Below are positions 1 through 6,344 of a stretch of 18,386 nt of DNA, in pieces; within the stretch, counting starts at the first letter, position 1; each line of letters starts with the position of its first letter. The notes under the pieces were generated by a model. That model had not been told where the DNA came from. It ran no database searches and was given only the letters and a program-made list of their open reading frames with translations. The DNA comes from Candidatus Corynebacterium faecipullorum. Its GTDB lineage: Bacteria; Actinomycetota; Actinomycetes; Mycobacteriales; Mycobacteriaceae. Both the position numbers and the translations under genes were made by a program. The stretch lies in NCBI GenBank assembly GCA_019114925.1, contig DXEO01000145.1, forward strand, positions 1 through 18,386, read 5' to 3'.

Positions 1-521
1 TCCTGTCTCAGGAATTGATGTTCTTTGCTGGACTGTTCGCGATGTGGTTCACCTCGCGTGCGAACGGCCAGGAGGGTGACTGGGCAGAGCACACGGCGCA
101 CATCAACGTGCCCATGGGCTTCCTCATTACGAGTGTCCTGGTTCTTTCCTCTGTGACCTCTCAGTTCGGCGTGTTTGCAGCAGAAAGGGGTGACGTTTAC
201 AAGCTCCGACTCTGGTACTCGGTAACCATCGCGTTGGGTGTTGTCTTCCTAGGCATCATGGCGTTCGAGTGGACAGAGTTGATCATGGCAGGTCTCACTG
301 TTCAGTCCAGTGTCTTCGGATCGGTCTTCTATATCCTGACCGGTTTCCACGCGGCACACGTGACTGCGGGTCTGATCGCCTTCGGAATTATCTTGGCGCG
401 CATTGCCCGCTCCAAGTTCACGCCTGCACAGGCCACCGCGGCAATGGCAGTGTCTTACTACTGGCACTTCGTTGACGTTGTGTGGATTGGCGTGTTCGTA
501 GTCATCTACCTAGTTCAGTAG
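1..521 (+). CDS. ctaE: Cytochrome c oxidase subunit III, aa3-type (3' part, partial)
   Basis: The gene enters from the left edge with codon phase starting at base 3, so about 172 C-terminal residues are visible; corynebacterial and mycobacterial CtaE are around 200 residues, so only a short N-terminus is missing. The visible part begins in the first membrane helix (LSQELMFFAGLFAMWF) and has further hydrophobic helices, the typical subunit III stretch YILTGFHAAHVTAG, and the ending SYYWHFVDVVWIGVFVVIYLV. Subunit III is an integral membrane part of the heme-copper oxidase and binds lipid near the subunit I proton entry. It lies directly upstream of qcrCAB; in C. glutamicum these genes form one operon, and the encoded bc1 and aa3 complexes join in a supercomplex. 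A stem-loop straddles its stop codon. The identification is secure; only the 5' end is absent. Confidence 0.96.
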   Translation, partial: LSQELMFFAGLFAMWFTSRANGQEGDWAEHTAHINVPMGFLITSVLVLSSVTSQFGVFAAERGDVYKLRLWYSVTIALGVVFLGIMAFEWTELIMAGLTVQSSVFGSVFYILTGFHAAHVTAGLIAFGIILARIARSKFTPAQATAAMAVSYYWHFVDVVWIGVFVVIYLVQ

Positions 522-551
522 GCCGTAGTCGCCGGAGAATAGCCGGCCTAC
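518..551 (+). other. Intercistronic stem-loop between ctaE and qcrC
   Basis: GTAGGCCG (518-525) pairs perfectly with CGGCCTAC (544-551), an 8-bp stem that includes the ctaE stop codon. A competing 5-bp stem, GCCGG (531-535) with CCGGC (543-547), lies inside. No T-run follows, so a full terminator is unlikely. It may set mRNA stability or partial read-through between ctaE and qcrCAB. The function is inferred. Confidence 0.45.
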
Positions 552-588
552 AGTCATTCATCTCCATGTACGAGTTATCTAAAGGAAA

Positions 589-1476
589 ATGATGGATAAC
601 ATCCAGCAGCCCGCCGCAGTGGAAGACACCACTGCCGCGGCTAAGAAGACCCGCCGTCGCCGCAAGGCGAAGCGCACGCTTGCTGGCGTCTTTGCACTGA
701 GCATCGGGCTTACCGGCGCAGGTGTCTTGGCTTCTGCCCTGACCCCTGATGCACAGGTGGCCACCGCCGCAAAAGATGACCAGGCACTCGTTCAAGAGGG
801 CAAGGACATCTACGAAGTCGCTTGTATCACCTGCCACGGTGCGAACCTGCAGGGTATTCAGGACCGTGGTCCTTCCCTCGTTGGTATTGGCGCCGGCTCC
901 GTGTACTTCCAGGTTCACTCCGGCCGTATGCCGATGATGTCCAACGACGCTCAGGCTGAGCGCAAGACTCCGCGCTACACCGAGCAGCAGACCTTGGCGC
1001 TTGCCGCCTACGTCGCTGCCAACGGTGGAGGTGCCGACATCGTCTACGACGAGGATGGCTCCGTTGCGCAGGAGTCCCTGCGTGGCGCTAACTACAACGG
1101 CCAGATCCAGGCCGAGGACGTAGCAAAGGGCTCCGAGCTCTTCCGTATGAACTGCGCGTCCTGCCACAACTTCACCGGTAGGGGAGGCGCTCTTTCCTCC
1201 GGTAAGTTCGCTCCGCCGCTCGACCCGGCCAACGAGCAGGAGATCTACCAGGCAATGTTGACCGGTCCGCAGAACATGCCGAAGTTCTCCGACCGTCAGC
1301 TGACCGCAGATGAGAAGAAGGACATCATCGCCTACCTCAAGTCTGCGAAGGAAACCCCGTCCCCGGCTGGTTGGTCGCTCGGCGGCCTCGGTCCGGTGGC
1401 TGAGGGCCTGGCAATGTGGATCATCGGCATCAGCCTTCTGTGCGTTGCCGCTATGTGGATTGGATCTCGCTCATGA
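589..1476 (+). CDS. qcrC: Diheme cytochrome c subunit of the bc1 complex (QcrC)
   Basis: This 295-residue protein has two CXXCH heme c sites, CITCH at residues 79-83 and CASCH at 189-193, each in its own cytochrome c domain. An N-terminal basic stretch (TRRRRKAKR) precedes a signal-anchor helix (about 31-50), and a second helix lies near the C-terminus (about 271-291). This is the diheme cytochrome cc of Actinobacteria, which replaces a soluble cytochrome c by passing electrons from the Rieske centre directly to the CuA site of the aa3 oxidase. The heme domains face outside the membrane. Two ATGs are adjacent (589 and 592). AAAGGA at 581-586 is spaced better for the second, so the protein may be one residue shorter. 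The stop overlaps the qcrA start by 4 bp (ATGA), indicating translational coupling. Confidence 0.97.
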   Translation: MMDNIQQPAAVEDTTAAAKKTRRRRKAKRTLAGVFALSIGLTGAGVLASALTPDAQVATAAKDDQALVQEGKDIYEVACITCHGANLQGIQDRGPSLVGIGAGSVYFQVHSGRMPMMSNDAQAERKTPRYTEQQTLALAAYVAANGGGADIVYDEDGSVAQESLRGANYNGQIQAEDVAKGSELFRMNCASCHNFTGRGGALSSGKFAPPLDPANEQEIYQAMLTGPQNMPKFSDRQLTADEKKDIIAYLKSAKETPSPAGWSLGGLGPVAEGLAMWIIGISLLCVAAMWIGSRS

Positions 1477-2693
1477 GCAACGTAAAGAAGAATTACTCTC
1501 GCAAAGAGCTCGATGCTATGAGCAACGACGAGCTCGCAGCCCTCGGTACCGAGTTGGACGATGTCACCGTTGCGTTCCGCAAGGAGCGCTTCCCGGTGGA
1601 GGGCGACCCCGCTGAAAAGCGTGCCGCCCGCAATGTCACCTTCTGGCTGATCATCTCCGTCCTGATGGGTATCGCTTTCCTCGGCGTATACCTGTTCTGG
1701 CCTTGGGAGTACAAGATGCTGGGCGAGGACGGCATGTGGTGGCACACCCTGTACACCCCGCTGCTCGGCCTGACCTCTGGTCTGTGCATCCTGGGCCTGG
1801 GCTTTGCCATTGTTCAGTACGTCAAGAAGATTCTCCCCGAGGAGATTTCCGTTCAGCGCCGCCACGATGGCCCCTCTGAGGAGGTCGACCGTCGCACGCT
1901 GACCGCGCTGTTGAATGACTCCTGGACCACCTCGACCCTGGGACGTCGTAAGACCATCAAGGGTCTTCTCGGCGGTGCTGGCGTTCTCTTCGGCCTTACT
2001 GTCATCGCTCCGCTCGGCGGCGCTATCAACAACCCGTGGAAGAAGCGCCACGACCTGGACTACACCGGTGACGGCACCCTGTGGACCTCCGGTTGGACCA
2101 TGCACGAGAAGGGCGTCAAGCTCTACCTCGCTCGCGACACCGGTACCATCGCAGAGATGCACGAGGGCGAGTCCGGTTCTCACTACACCACCCGCGGTGT
2201 CACCCGCCTGGTGCGTGTGCGCCCGGAGGATCTCGCCGCAGGTGGTATGGAGACTGTCTTCCCGTTGGCTGCTGAAGACGTCAACGATGGTGCTGAGTAC
2301 TCCGAGGACAAGGATGTCTACACCAACCACATGCACTCCATCCATGGCAACCGTAACGCCGTGATGCTCATCCGCTTGCGCAACGATGATGCCAAGAAGG
2401 CTATCGAGCGCAAGGGCCAGGAAGACTTCCACTACGGCGATTACTACGCCTACTCCAAGATTTGTACCCACATTGGTTGCCCGACCTCGTTGTACGAGGC
2501 TCAGACCAACCGCATTCTCTGCCTGTGCCACCAGTCGCAGTTCGATGCGCTGCACTACGGCAAGCCGGTGTTCGGCCCGGCCGCCCGTGCGTTGCCGCAG
2601 CTGCCGATCGACGTGGACGAAGAGGGCTACCTCATCGCTAAGGGCAACTTCATCGAGCCCGTCGGACCTGCATTCTGGGAGCGTAAGTCATAA
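1473..2693 (+). CDS. qcrA: Rieske iron-sulfur subunit of the bc1 complex (QcrA)
   Basis: QcrA carries electrons from menaquinol to QcrC through a [2Fe-2S] cluster. The ATG at 1473 overlapping the qcrC stop gives 406 residues; an upstream in-frame codon would run 19 residues into qcrC and is rejected. The cluster motifs are CTHIGC (331-336) and CLCHQS (350-355): ligands C331, H333, C350 and H353, with C336 and C352 the expected disulfide. The actinobacterial form has three helices before the Rieske domain, here about 55-76, 95-117 and 163-184. A twin-arginine motif (GRRKTIKG, 157-164) precedes the third helix, fitting the Tat-dependent insertion known for actinobacterial Rieske proteins. The ending TAATG shares one base with the qcrB start. 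Confidence 0.97.
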   Translation: MSNVKKNYSRKELDAMSNDELAALGTELDDVTVAFRKERFPVEGDPAEKRAARNVTFWLIISVLMGIAFLGVYLFWPWEYKMLGEDGMWWHTLYTPLLGLTSGLCILGLGFAIVQYVKKILPEEISVQRRHDGPSEEVDRRTLTALLNDSWTTSTLGRRKTIKGLLGGAGVLFGLTVIAPLGGAINNPWKKRHDLDYTGDGTLWTSGWTMHEKGVKLYLARDTGTIAEMHEGESGSHYTTRGVTRLVRVRPEDLAAGGMETVFPLAAEDVNDGAEYSEDKDVYTNHMHSIHGNRNAVMLIRLRNDDAKKAIERKGQEDFHYGDYYAYSKICTHIGCPTSLYEAQTNRILCLCHQSQFDALHYGKPVFGPAARALPQLPIDVDEEGYLIAKGNFIEPVGPAFWERKS

Positions 2694-4315
2694 TGAGTAA
2701 CAAACTTGCACAGATGGGTAACAACATGGACGAGCGGTACTCCGCTGCCGGCGTCCTGCGTACCCAGCTCAACAAAGTCTTTCCCACTCACTGGTCCTTC
2801 ATGCTCGGTGAGATGGCACTGTACAGCTTCATCATCTTGGTGCTGACCGGCATCTACTTGGCGCTGTTCTTCGATCCTTCCATCACGAAGGTCATTTACG
2901 ACGGCGGCTATACTCCGCTGAACGGCGTCGAGATGTCCCGTGCTTATGCAACGGCGCTGGATATTTCCTTCGAGGTGCGCGGCGGCCTGTTCGTCCGCCA
3001 GATGCACCACTGGGCAGCACTCATGTTCATGATGTCCATGATTGCCCACATGCTTCGCATCTTCTTCACCGGTGCGTTCCGTCGCCCGCGTGAGGCCAAC
3101 TGGATTATCGGTTGTGCGCTTATCCTGCTGGGCATGGTCGAGGGCTTCCTCGGCTACTCCCTCCCGGATGACCTGCTCTCCGGTGTTGGTCTGCGAATCA
3201 TGTCCGCCATCATCCTGGGTCTGCCGATCATCGGTACCTGGCTGCACTGGGCCATCTTCGGTGGCGACTTCCCGTCCGACCTGATGCTGGACCGTTTCTA
3301 CATCCTGCACGTGCTGGTTATCCCGGGCATCATCCTGGGCCTCATCGCAGCGCACCTCATCATGGTCTGGTTCCAGAAGCACACCCAGTTCCCTGGACCG
3401 GGTCGCGCTGAGAACAACGTTGTCGGTGTCCGCATTATGCCGGTCTTCGCTACGAAGGCCATCGGCATGGGCATGATGGTTGCTGGTGTGCTGGCTCTTA
3501 TTTCCGGTCTGATGACGATTAACGCCATCTGGAACCTTGGCCCGTACAACCCATCCCAGGTTTCTGCTGGTTCCCAGCCGGATATCTACATGCTGTGGAC
3601 CGACGGTGTTGCTCGTGTTATGCCGGCATGGGAGCTCTACATCGGCAACTACACCATTCCGTCTGCGTTCTGGGTTGCACTGCTCTGTGGCCTGATGGTT
3701 GTCCTGCTCTTCGCCTACCCCTTCATTGAGAAGAAGCTGACGGGCGATGATGCGCACCACAACCTGCTGCAGCGCCCGCGCGACGTCCCGGTTCGCTCCG
3801 CTATCGGTGCAGCTGCCATCGTCTTCTTCCTGCTGGTAACGCTCTCCGGTGGTAACGACCACGTGGAACACTTCTTCCAGATCTCGCTGAATGCGATGAC
3901 CTGGGTTGGCCGTATCGGTCTGATTGTCCTGCCGCCGATTGCATACTTCATGACCTACCGCATCTGCGTTGGTCTGCAGCGCTCCGACCGCGAGGTGCTG
4001 GAGCACGGTATTGAGACCGGCGTTATCAAGCAGCTGCCGAACGGTGCCTTCATCGAGGTTCACCAGCCGCTCGGCCCGGTTGATGACCACGGCCACCCGA
4101 TTCCGCTCGAGTACGCCGGTGCTCCGGTTCCGAAGCAGCTTAACCAGCTTGGTCTGGCTGACTCCGAGACGCAGGGTATCTTCTCCACCGATGACCCGGC
4201 TATTGTGTCCCGCGTCAATGAGATTCGCCACGAGAACCACGCTGAGGAGACGGAGATGTTCCGTCAGCTCAACGAGGCTAACCGTCGCGAGGACGAGGAG
4301 AATGGCCGCATCTAG
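2693..4315 (+). CDS. qcrB: Cytochrome b subunit of the bc1 complex (QcrB)
   Basis: This 540-residue multi-spanning protein holds hemes bL and bH and forms the menaquinol oxidation and reduction sites. Candidate heme ligands are H105/H119 and H206/H221. The 15-residue spacing of the second pair matches the b6-like arrangement in Gram-positive and cyanobacterial cytochromes rather than the 14 of mitochondrial cytochrome b. The motif MHHWAALMFM and the loop RPREANW are typical of actinobacterial QcrB, which is a known target of imidazopyridine inhibitors in mycobacteria. A hydrophilic C-terminal extension of about 110 residues, rich in charged residues near its end, is also usual for this group. 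The ATG overlaps the qcrA TAA by one base. It is the last gene of the operon, with a terminator about 30 bp downstream. Confidence 0.97.
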   Translation: MSNKLAQMGNNMDERYSAAGVLRTQLNKVFPTHWSFMLGEMALYSFIILVLTGIYLALFFDPSITKVIYDGGYTPLNGVEMSRAYATALDISFEVRGGLFVRQMHHWAALMFMMSMIAHMLRIFFTGAFRRPREANWIIGCALILLGMVEGFLGYSLPDDLLSGVGLRIMSAIILGLPIIGTWLHWAIFGGDFPSDLMLDRFYILHVLVIPGIILGLIAAHLIMVWFQKHTQFPGPGRAENNVVGVRIMPVFATKAIGMGMMVAGVLALISGLMTINAIWNLGPYNPSQVSAGSQPDIYMLWTDGVARVMPAWELYIGNYTIPSAFWVALLCGLMVVLLFAYPFIEKKLTGDDAHHNLLQRPRDVPVRSAIGAAAIVFFLLVTLSGGNDHVEHFFQISLNAMTWVGRIGLIVLPPIAYFMTYRICVGLQRSDREVLEHGIETGVIKQLPNGAFIEVHQPLGPVDDHGHPIPLEYAGAPVPKQLNQLGLADSETQGIFSTDDPAIVSRVNEIRHENHAEETEMFRQLNEANRREDEENGRI

Positions 4316-4344
4316 CGCCTTCACTCACTGAAACACGCTCACAG

Positions 4345-4388
4345 AGCCCGTACCGCCTTCCAAATAATAGGGAGGGGGTGCGGGCTTT
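4345..4388 (+). terminator. Rho-independent-type terminator after qcrB
   Basis: AGCCCG (4345-4350) pairs with CGGGCT (4381-4386) and the stem continues inward through T-G, ACC/GGT and CCTTCC/GGGAGG-type pairs with one mismatch, closing on a loop of about 8 nt (AAATAATA). The tail is only TTTC, which is common for actinobacterial terminators. Its position about 30 bp after qcrB fits the end of the ctaE-qcrCAB operon. Confidence 0.75.
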
Positions 4389-4478
4389 CAGCGTTTATTG
4401 CCATTGCATGAGGTGCATTAGGTGATGTCGCGCCAGCCGTTTGCTTACCGGCCCCCCGAGGGGCGTTCGCGGTCTGCC

Positions 4479-4484
4479 TATACT
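4479..4484 (+). promoter_or_regulatory. Candidate -10 element TATACT
   Basis: TATACT fits the corynebacterial TANANT -10 consensus; no convincing -35 lies 16-18 bp upstream. A start near 4491 would put GAGG (4496-4499) and ATG (4505) at the head of the transcript. Weak evidence. Confidence 0.3.
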
Positions 4485-4504
4485 GTGAACTCCACGAGGT
4501 AAGT

Positions 4505-4546
4505 ATGGCAGTGGGCGTTCTGTCCGTGCGCGTGCGTGGCGGATAG
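4505..4546 (+). CDS. Possible 13-codon leader-like ORF
   Basis: ATG at 4505 reads MAVGVLSVRVRGG and stops at TAG 4544-4546. It is preceded by GAGG (4496-4499), 5 nt from the ATG, and by TATACT (4479-4484), so promoter, ribosome site and start lie in a sensible order. A palindrome and a nested hairpin follow at 4554-4609, as in a short leader-peptide transcript. No amino acid is repeated enough to suggest a classic attenuator, and no obvious regulated gene follows closely. It could equally be chance, since a 13-codon frame is common in random sequence. I do not recognise the peptide. Confidence 0.2.
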   Translation: MAVGVLSVRVRGG

Positions 4547-4553
4547 AGCGCAA

Positions 4554-4609
4554 TCTATATATAGAGGAATGAGTTTCGTCCATACGATGGACGGGCCTCT
4601 TTCTCATTC
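4554..4609 (+). other. 12-bp palindrome followed by nested stem-loop
   Basis: TCTATATATAGA (4554-4565) is a perfect palindrome. Directly after it GAATGAG (4567-4573) pairs with CTCATTC (4603-4609), enclosing a 7-bp hairpin CGTCCAT-ACG-ATGGACG (4577-4593). AGAGG (4563-4567) could alternatively pair with CCTCT (4596-4600), so two mutually exclusive folds exist. The 3' side is pyrimidine-rich (CTCTTTCTCATTCTT). It could end a small RNA or act as a terminator; I cannot identify a family. Confidence 0.4.
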
Positions 4610-5107
4610 TTAGCCCTTATGTGGCCAGTGGCGCGTGCTAGCGGGGCTAGAGTGCGTTTATGCCCCTTTCGATTCCATGATCTGTTCTGTCGGAGAGACT
4701 GTCGCTCGAGATAGAGTGCTCGGCGTCGGCCGGATGAGCTGCAAGGGGAAAAGGCCGCGACAACTATTGAGACAAGTGCTAAGCCCCAGCGCTCATGATC
4801 CCCTTAGGTTTCGTGCGTCCTTAGTAGTTGATTTCGAACGGCACGCTAAGTCCCTGGACTGTTAGTCGCTGCGTTAGCCTACGTGCGTGATTGGACAGCG
4901 TGCATTCTGAGCTTCTCCCTTTATGCATGGCTATTGTTGCAACGCCGTCGCTCGCGAGTGTTGGAAGGCGGAATGCGTGCGGTCATGGGAGGGTGGATTT
5001 CCTGCCATAGTTCGTGTCGTTTGAGGCTCGGATGGGAGTTAGTAGTGGGTCAAATGGGGCTTTTGTTAAAGCGCATTACCACGGTGTGAGCAAGGTTACA
5101 TAGCCAG

Positions 5108-5135
5108 TTTTGTGGAGCTTTGTCCTTCGTATAGT
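5108..5135 (+). promoter_or_regulatory. Candidate promoter (TTTTGT / TATAGT)
   Basis: TATAGT at 5130-5135 fits TANANT, and TTTTGT at 5108-5113 lies 16 bp upstream as a weak -35. If used, it would give nlpC a leader of about 450 nt, long enough for an RNA regulatory element. Another -10-like sequence, TATACA, lies at 5364-5369. I cannot choose between them from sequence. Confidence 0.22.
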
Positions 5136-5225
5136 GTGTCAATGGTCTAGCGATCGTGACTTGTCCTCGAGGCTCCGTTATCGCTGTTCAGGTCATGCTT
5201 CCGGCGATGGTTATTGTGCATTGGA

Positions 5226-5242
5226 GTGGAAAAATTTCCCAC
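5226..5242. promoter_or_regulatory. 17-bp near-perfect inverted repeat (operator-like)
   Basis: GTGGAAAAATTTCCCAC is symmetrical about its ninth base with a single mismatch (A at position 5 opposite C at 13). It lies 22 bp before the MtrA-like repeat, in the control region of nlpC. The AT-rich centre and GC arms look like a repressor site, but no known regulator is recognised. Confidence 0.35.
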
Positions 5243-5264
5243 TATGTCGTTTAGGTTGCCATTT

Positions 5265-5283
5265 GATAACAGGACGGTAACGG
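5265..5283 (+). promoter_or_regulatory. MtrA-like direct repeat upstream of nlpC
   Basis: GATAACAG (5265-5272), a 3-bp spacer GAC and GGTAACGG (5276-5283) form an 8-bp direct repeat identical at 6 of 8 positions with an 11-bp period, one helical turn. As I recall, this is the shape of the C. glutamicum MtrA site (8-bp direct repeat, 3-bp spacer, 19 bp in all), and nlpC is a reported MtrA target there. Further GTAAC/GTTAC words occur at 5094, 5328 and 5349. The match is good, but the assignment rests on family knowledge. Confidence 0.5.
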
Positions 5284-5412
5284 AGTCGGTTTTGCGTTTC
5301 TGACTCGACATCGCTTGTGATGGTTTCGTAACCTATTCGAGACATTGAGTTACCGACACGGTGTATACATCACCGGTGCTCAATACGAACTGAAGATTTA
5401 AGCGCCGCGTCT

Positions 5413-5437
5413 GGCCCCTCCTAAAAATTCGGGGGCC
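5413..5437 (+). other. GC-rich hairpin in the nlpC leader
   Basis: GGCCCC (5413-5418) pairs with GGGGCC (5432-5437), with a T-G pair inside, around a loop containing CTAAAAATTC. It is followed by purines rather than T, so it is not a standard terminator. It lies about 155 nt before the nlpC start and may be part of a structured 5' leader. Confidence 0.35.
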
Positions 5438-5590
5438 GAGTGGAGATGGCTCTACAGGAATGGGTCATCGTCGAACACTAGGCCCGTCCCTTGGGTCAGA
5501 GCTTTCGTTCGCTTTGCAGAAAAGATAAGCACAAGGTTTGTCTTCTTGGCGGAGAAAGTAGGCGCGCAGGAAGATTTGGAGTTTAAATTC

Positions 5591-6226
5591 GTGGCTAAGC
5601 ACCGTCGTCAGGGCAACCTGAATACCCGCCGCATTGCATCCACCGCTGCTATCGCAGCAACCGCAGCAGTTGTCACTCCGGCAGCCGCCAACGCCGCCGA
5701 GGTTGTTGTTCCGAACACCGACATCCGCTTCGAGGTTGCCGGCCTGGAGAACGTTCCGAACATCCAGCAGCTGCCAAACGTTGACCGCTATATCCCGGCT
5801 TTCAAGGCTAACCAGGGCGGCGGCTACGCCGCTGCTGTTGAGGCCCCGGCCGCCGAAGCCTCGGCCCCGGCATCGCCCCAGTCTGTCGGTGAGAAGGTGC
5901 TCGCAGCCGCTCGTTCCGTAATCGGTTCCCCGTACGTCTACGGTGCTAATGGTCCGAGCGCCTTCGATTGCTCTGGTCTGACCTCCTGGGCCTACCAGCA
6001 GGCTGGCGTGTCTATCCCGCGCACCTCCCAGGCGCAGGCTTCTGCCGGCACCCCGGTGTCCCTCGATGCGCTGCAGCCGGGTGACATCATCGTGTACTAC
6101 TCCGGTGCATCCCATGTCGGCATCTACACCGGCAATGGCACCATCATTGACGCTCTGAACTCCGGCACCCCGGTGAGCGAGCGCTCCCTGAACTACATGC
6201 CGATTCACTCCGCGGTTCGCTTCTAA
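5591..6226 (+). CDS. nlpC: Secreted NlpC/P60 (C40) peptidoglycan hydrolase
   Basis: I choose GTG at 5591 because it gives a standard signal peptide (AKHRRQGN..., hydrophobic core, ANA cleavage near residue 35) and has GGAG at 5578-5581, 9 nt upstream. An upstream TTG at 5546 would add 15 odd residues. The 211-residue protein has a linker rich in Ala and Pro (about 80-97) and a C-terminal NlpC/P60 domain (about 100-211) that cleaves peptide stems of peptidoglycan. Catalytic Cys is C127 (FDCSGL) and His is H175 (SHVGIY). The third, orienting residue falls at D187 (IIDALN), where relatives usually have His, or Glu in RipA. It closely resembles my recollection of C. glutamicum Cg2402. It lies upstream of a longer paralog with its own promoter. 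Control probably involves the long upstream region. Confidence 0.92.
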   Translation: MAKHRRQGNLNTRRIASTAAIAATAAVVTPAAANAAEVVVPNTDIRFEVAGLENVPNIQQLPNVDRYIPAFKANQGGGYAAAVEAPAAEASAPASPQSVGEKVLAAARSVIGSPYVYGANGPSAFDCSGLTSWAYQQAGVSIPRTSQAQASAGTPVSLDALQPGDIIVYYSGASHVGIYTGNGTIIDALNSGTPVSERSLNYMPIHSAVRF

Positions 6227-6246
6227 GCGCGCACGGTAATCGTCTT

Positions 6247-6297
6247 AACCCCTTCCGTTGCTCTTGCCATGTTGATGGTGAGGGTGGGGAAGGGGTT
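6247..6297 (+). terminator. Stem-loop terminator after nlpC
   Basis: AACCCCTTCC (6247-6256) and GGAAGGGGTT (6288-6297) are perfectly complementary over 10 bp, 20 bp after the nlpC stop. The 31-nt interval holds a small inner hairpin, CCAT-GTTG-ATGG. No T-run follows, as often seen in Actinobacteria. It separates nlpC from the next gene, which has its own promoter. Confidence 0.7.
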
Positions 6298-6315
6298 CGG
6301 CTATTCTTGTAGCTG

Positions 6316-6344
6316 TTATGTTTTCGCTCGACTGAGGGTATAAT
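6316..6344 (+). promoter_or_regulatory. SigA-type promoter of the second NlpC/P60 gene
   Basis: A perfect TATAAT -10 lies at 6339-6344 with a weak -35, TTATGT (6316-6321), 17 bp upstream. Transcription would start near 6351, giving a leader of about 34 nt with GGGGGT (6375-6380) as ribosome site before ATG 6385. Confidence 0.7.

Larger units (their letters stand above)
4316..5590. other. Long gene-poor region between qcrB and nlpC
   Basis: About 1.27 kb lies between two plus-strand genes. Reading frames of 60-76 codons exist here (for example 4635-4865 and 4883-5089 on plus, 4395-4607 on minus), but they lack good ribosome sites, recognisable domains and the GC-rich third positions of neighbouring genes, so I do not call them. 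The base composition looks less GC-rich and more G/T-rich than in the flanking genes. Contents I can point to, listed separately, are the qcrB terminator, a promoter-like TATACT with a 13-codon ORF, a palindrome and nested hairpin at 4554-4609, pairing arms at 4734-4805, an inverted repeat at 5226-5242, an MtrA-like direct repeat at 5265-5283, and a strong hairpin at 5413-5437. There is also a 7-bp hairpin at 5284-5306 (GAGTCGG with CTGACTC, including a G-T pair). I saw no tRNA, SRP RNA, RNase P or tmRNA signature. Confidence 0.7.

Noticed and set aside
2627..4324. Very long minus-strand open frame opposite qcrB
   Set aside because: It is the antisense shadow of a strongly biased GC-rich gene. 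The product is rich in His, Gln, Asp and Arg with no domain, while the plus strand gives a complete cytochrome b.
4452..4464. C-run CCCCCC with GGGG as a possible 6C small RNA
   Set aside because: Only one such run is present and it can be absorbed into a short hairpin (4451-4455 with 4460-4464). The 6C family needs two C-loop hairpins.
4635..4865. Plus-strand frame of 76 codons (GTG start, in-frame ATG at 4677)
   Set aside because: No ribosome site, no recognisable domain, and amino acid and codon use do not resemble neighbouring genes.
4883..5089. Plus-strand frame of 68 codons with a hydrophobic start
   Set aside because: The weak hydrophobic stretch could suggest a small membrane protein, but there is no Shine-Dalgarno and the rest is Arg/Gly/Trp-rich in a way typical of noncoding DNA.
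5546..5590. TTG start extending NlpC by 15 residues
   Set aside because: It would put an acidic segment ahead of the basic n-region of the signal peptide. GTG 5591 has GGAG at suitable spacing.
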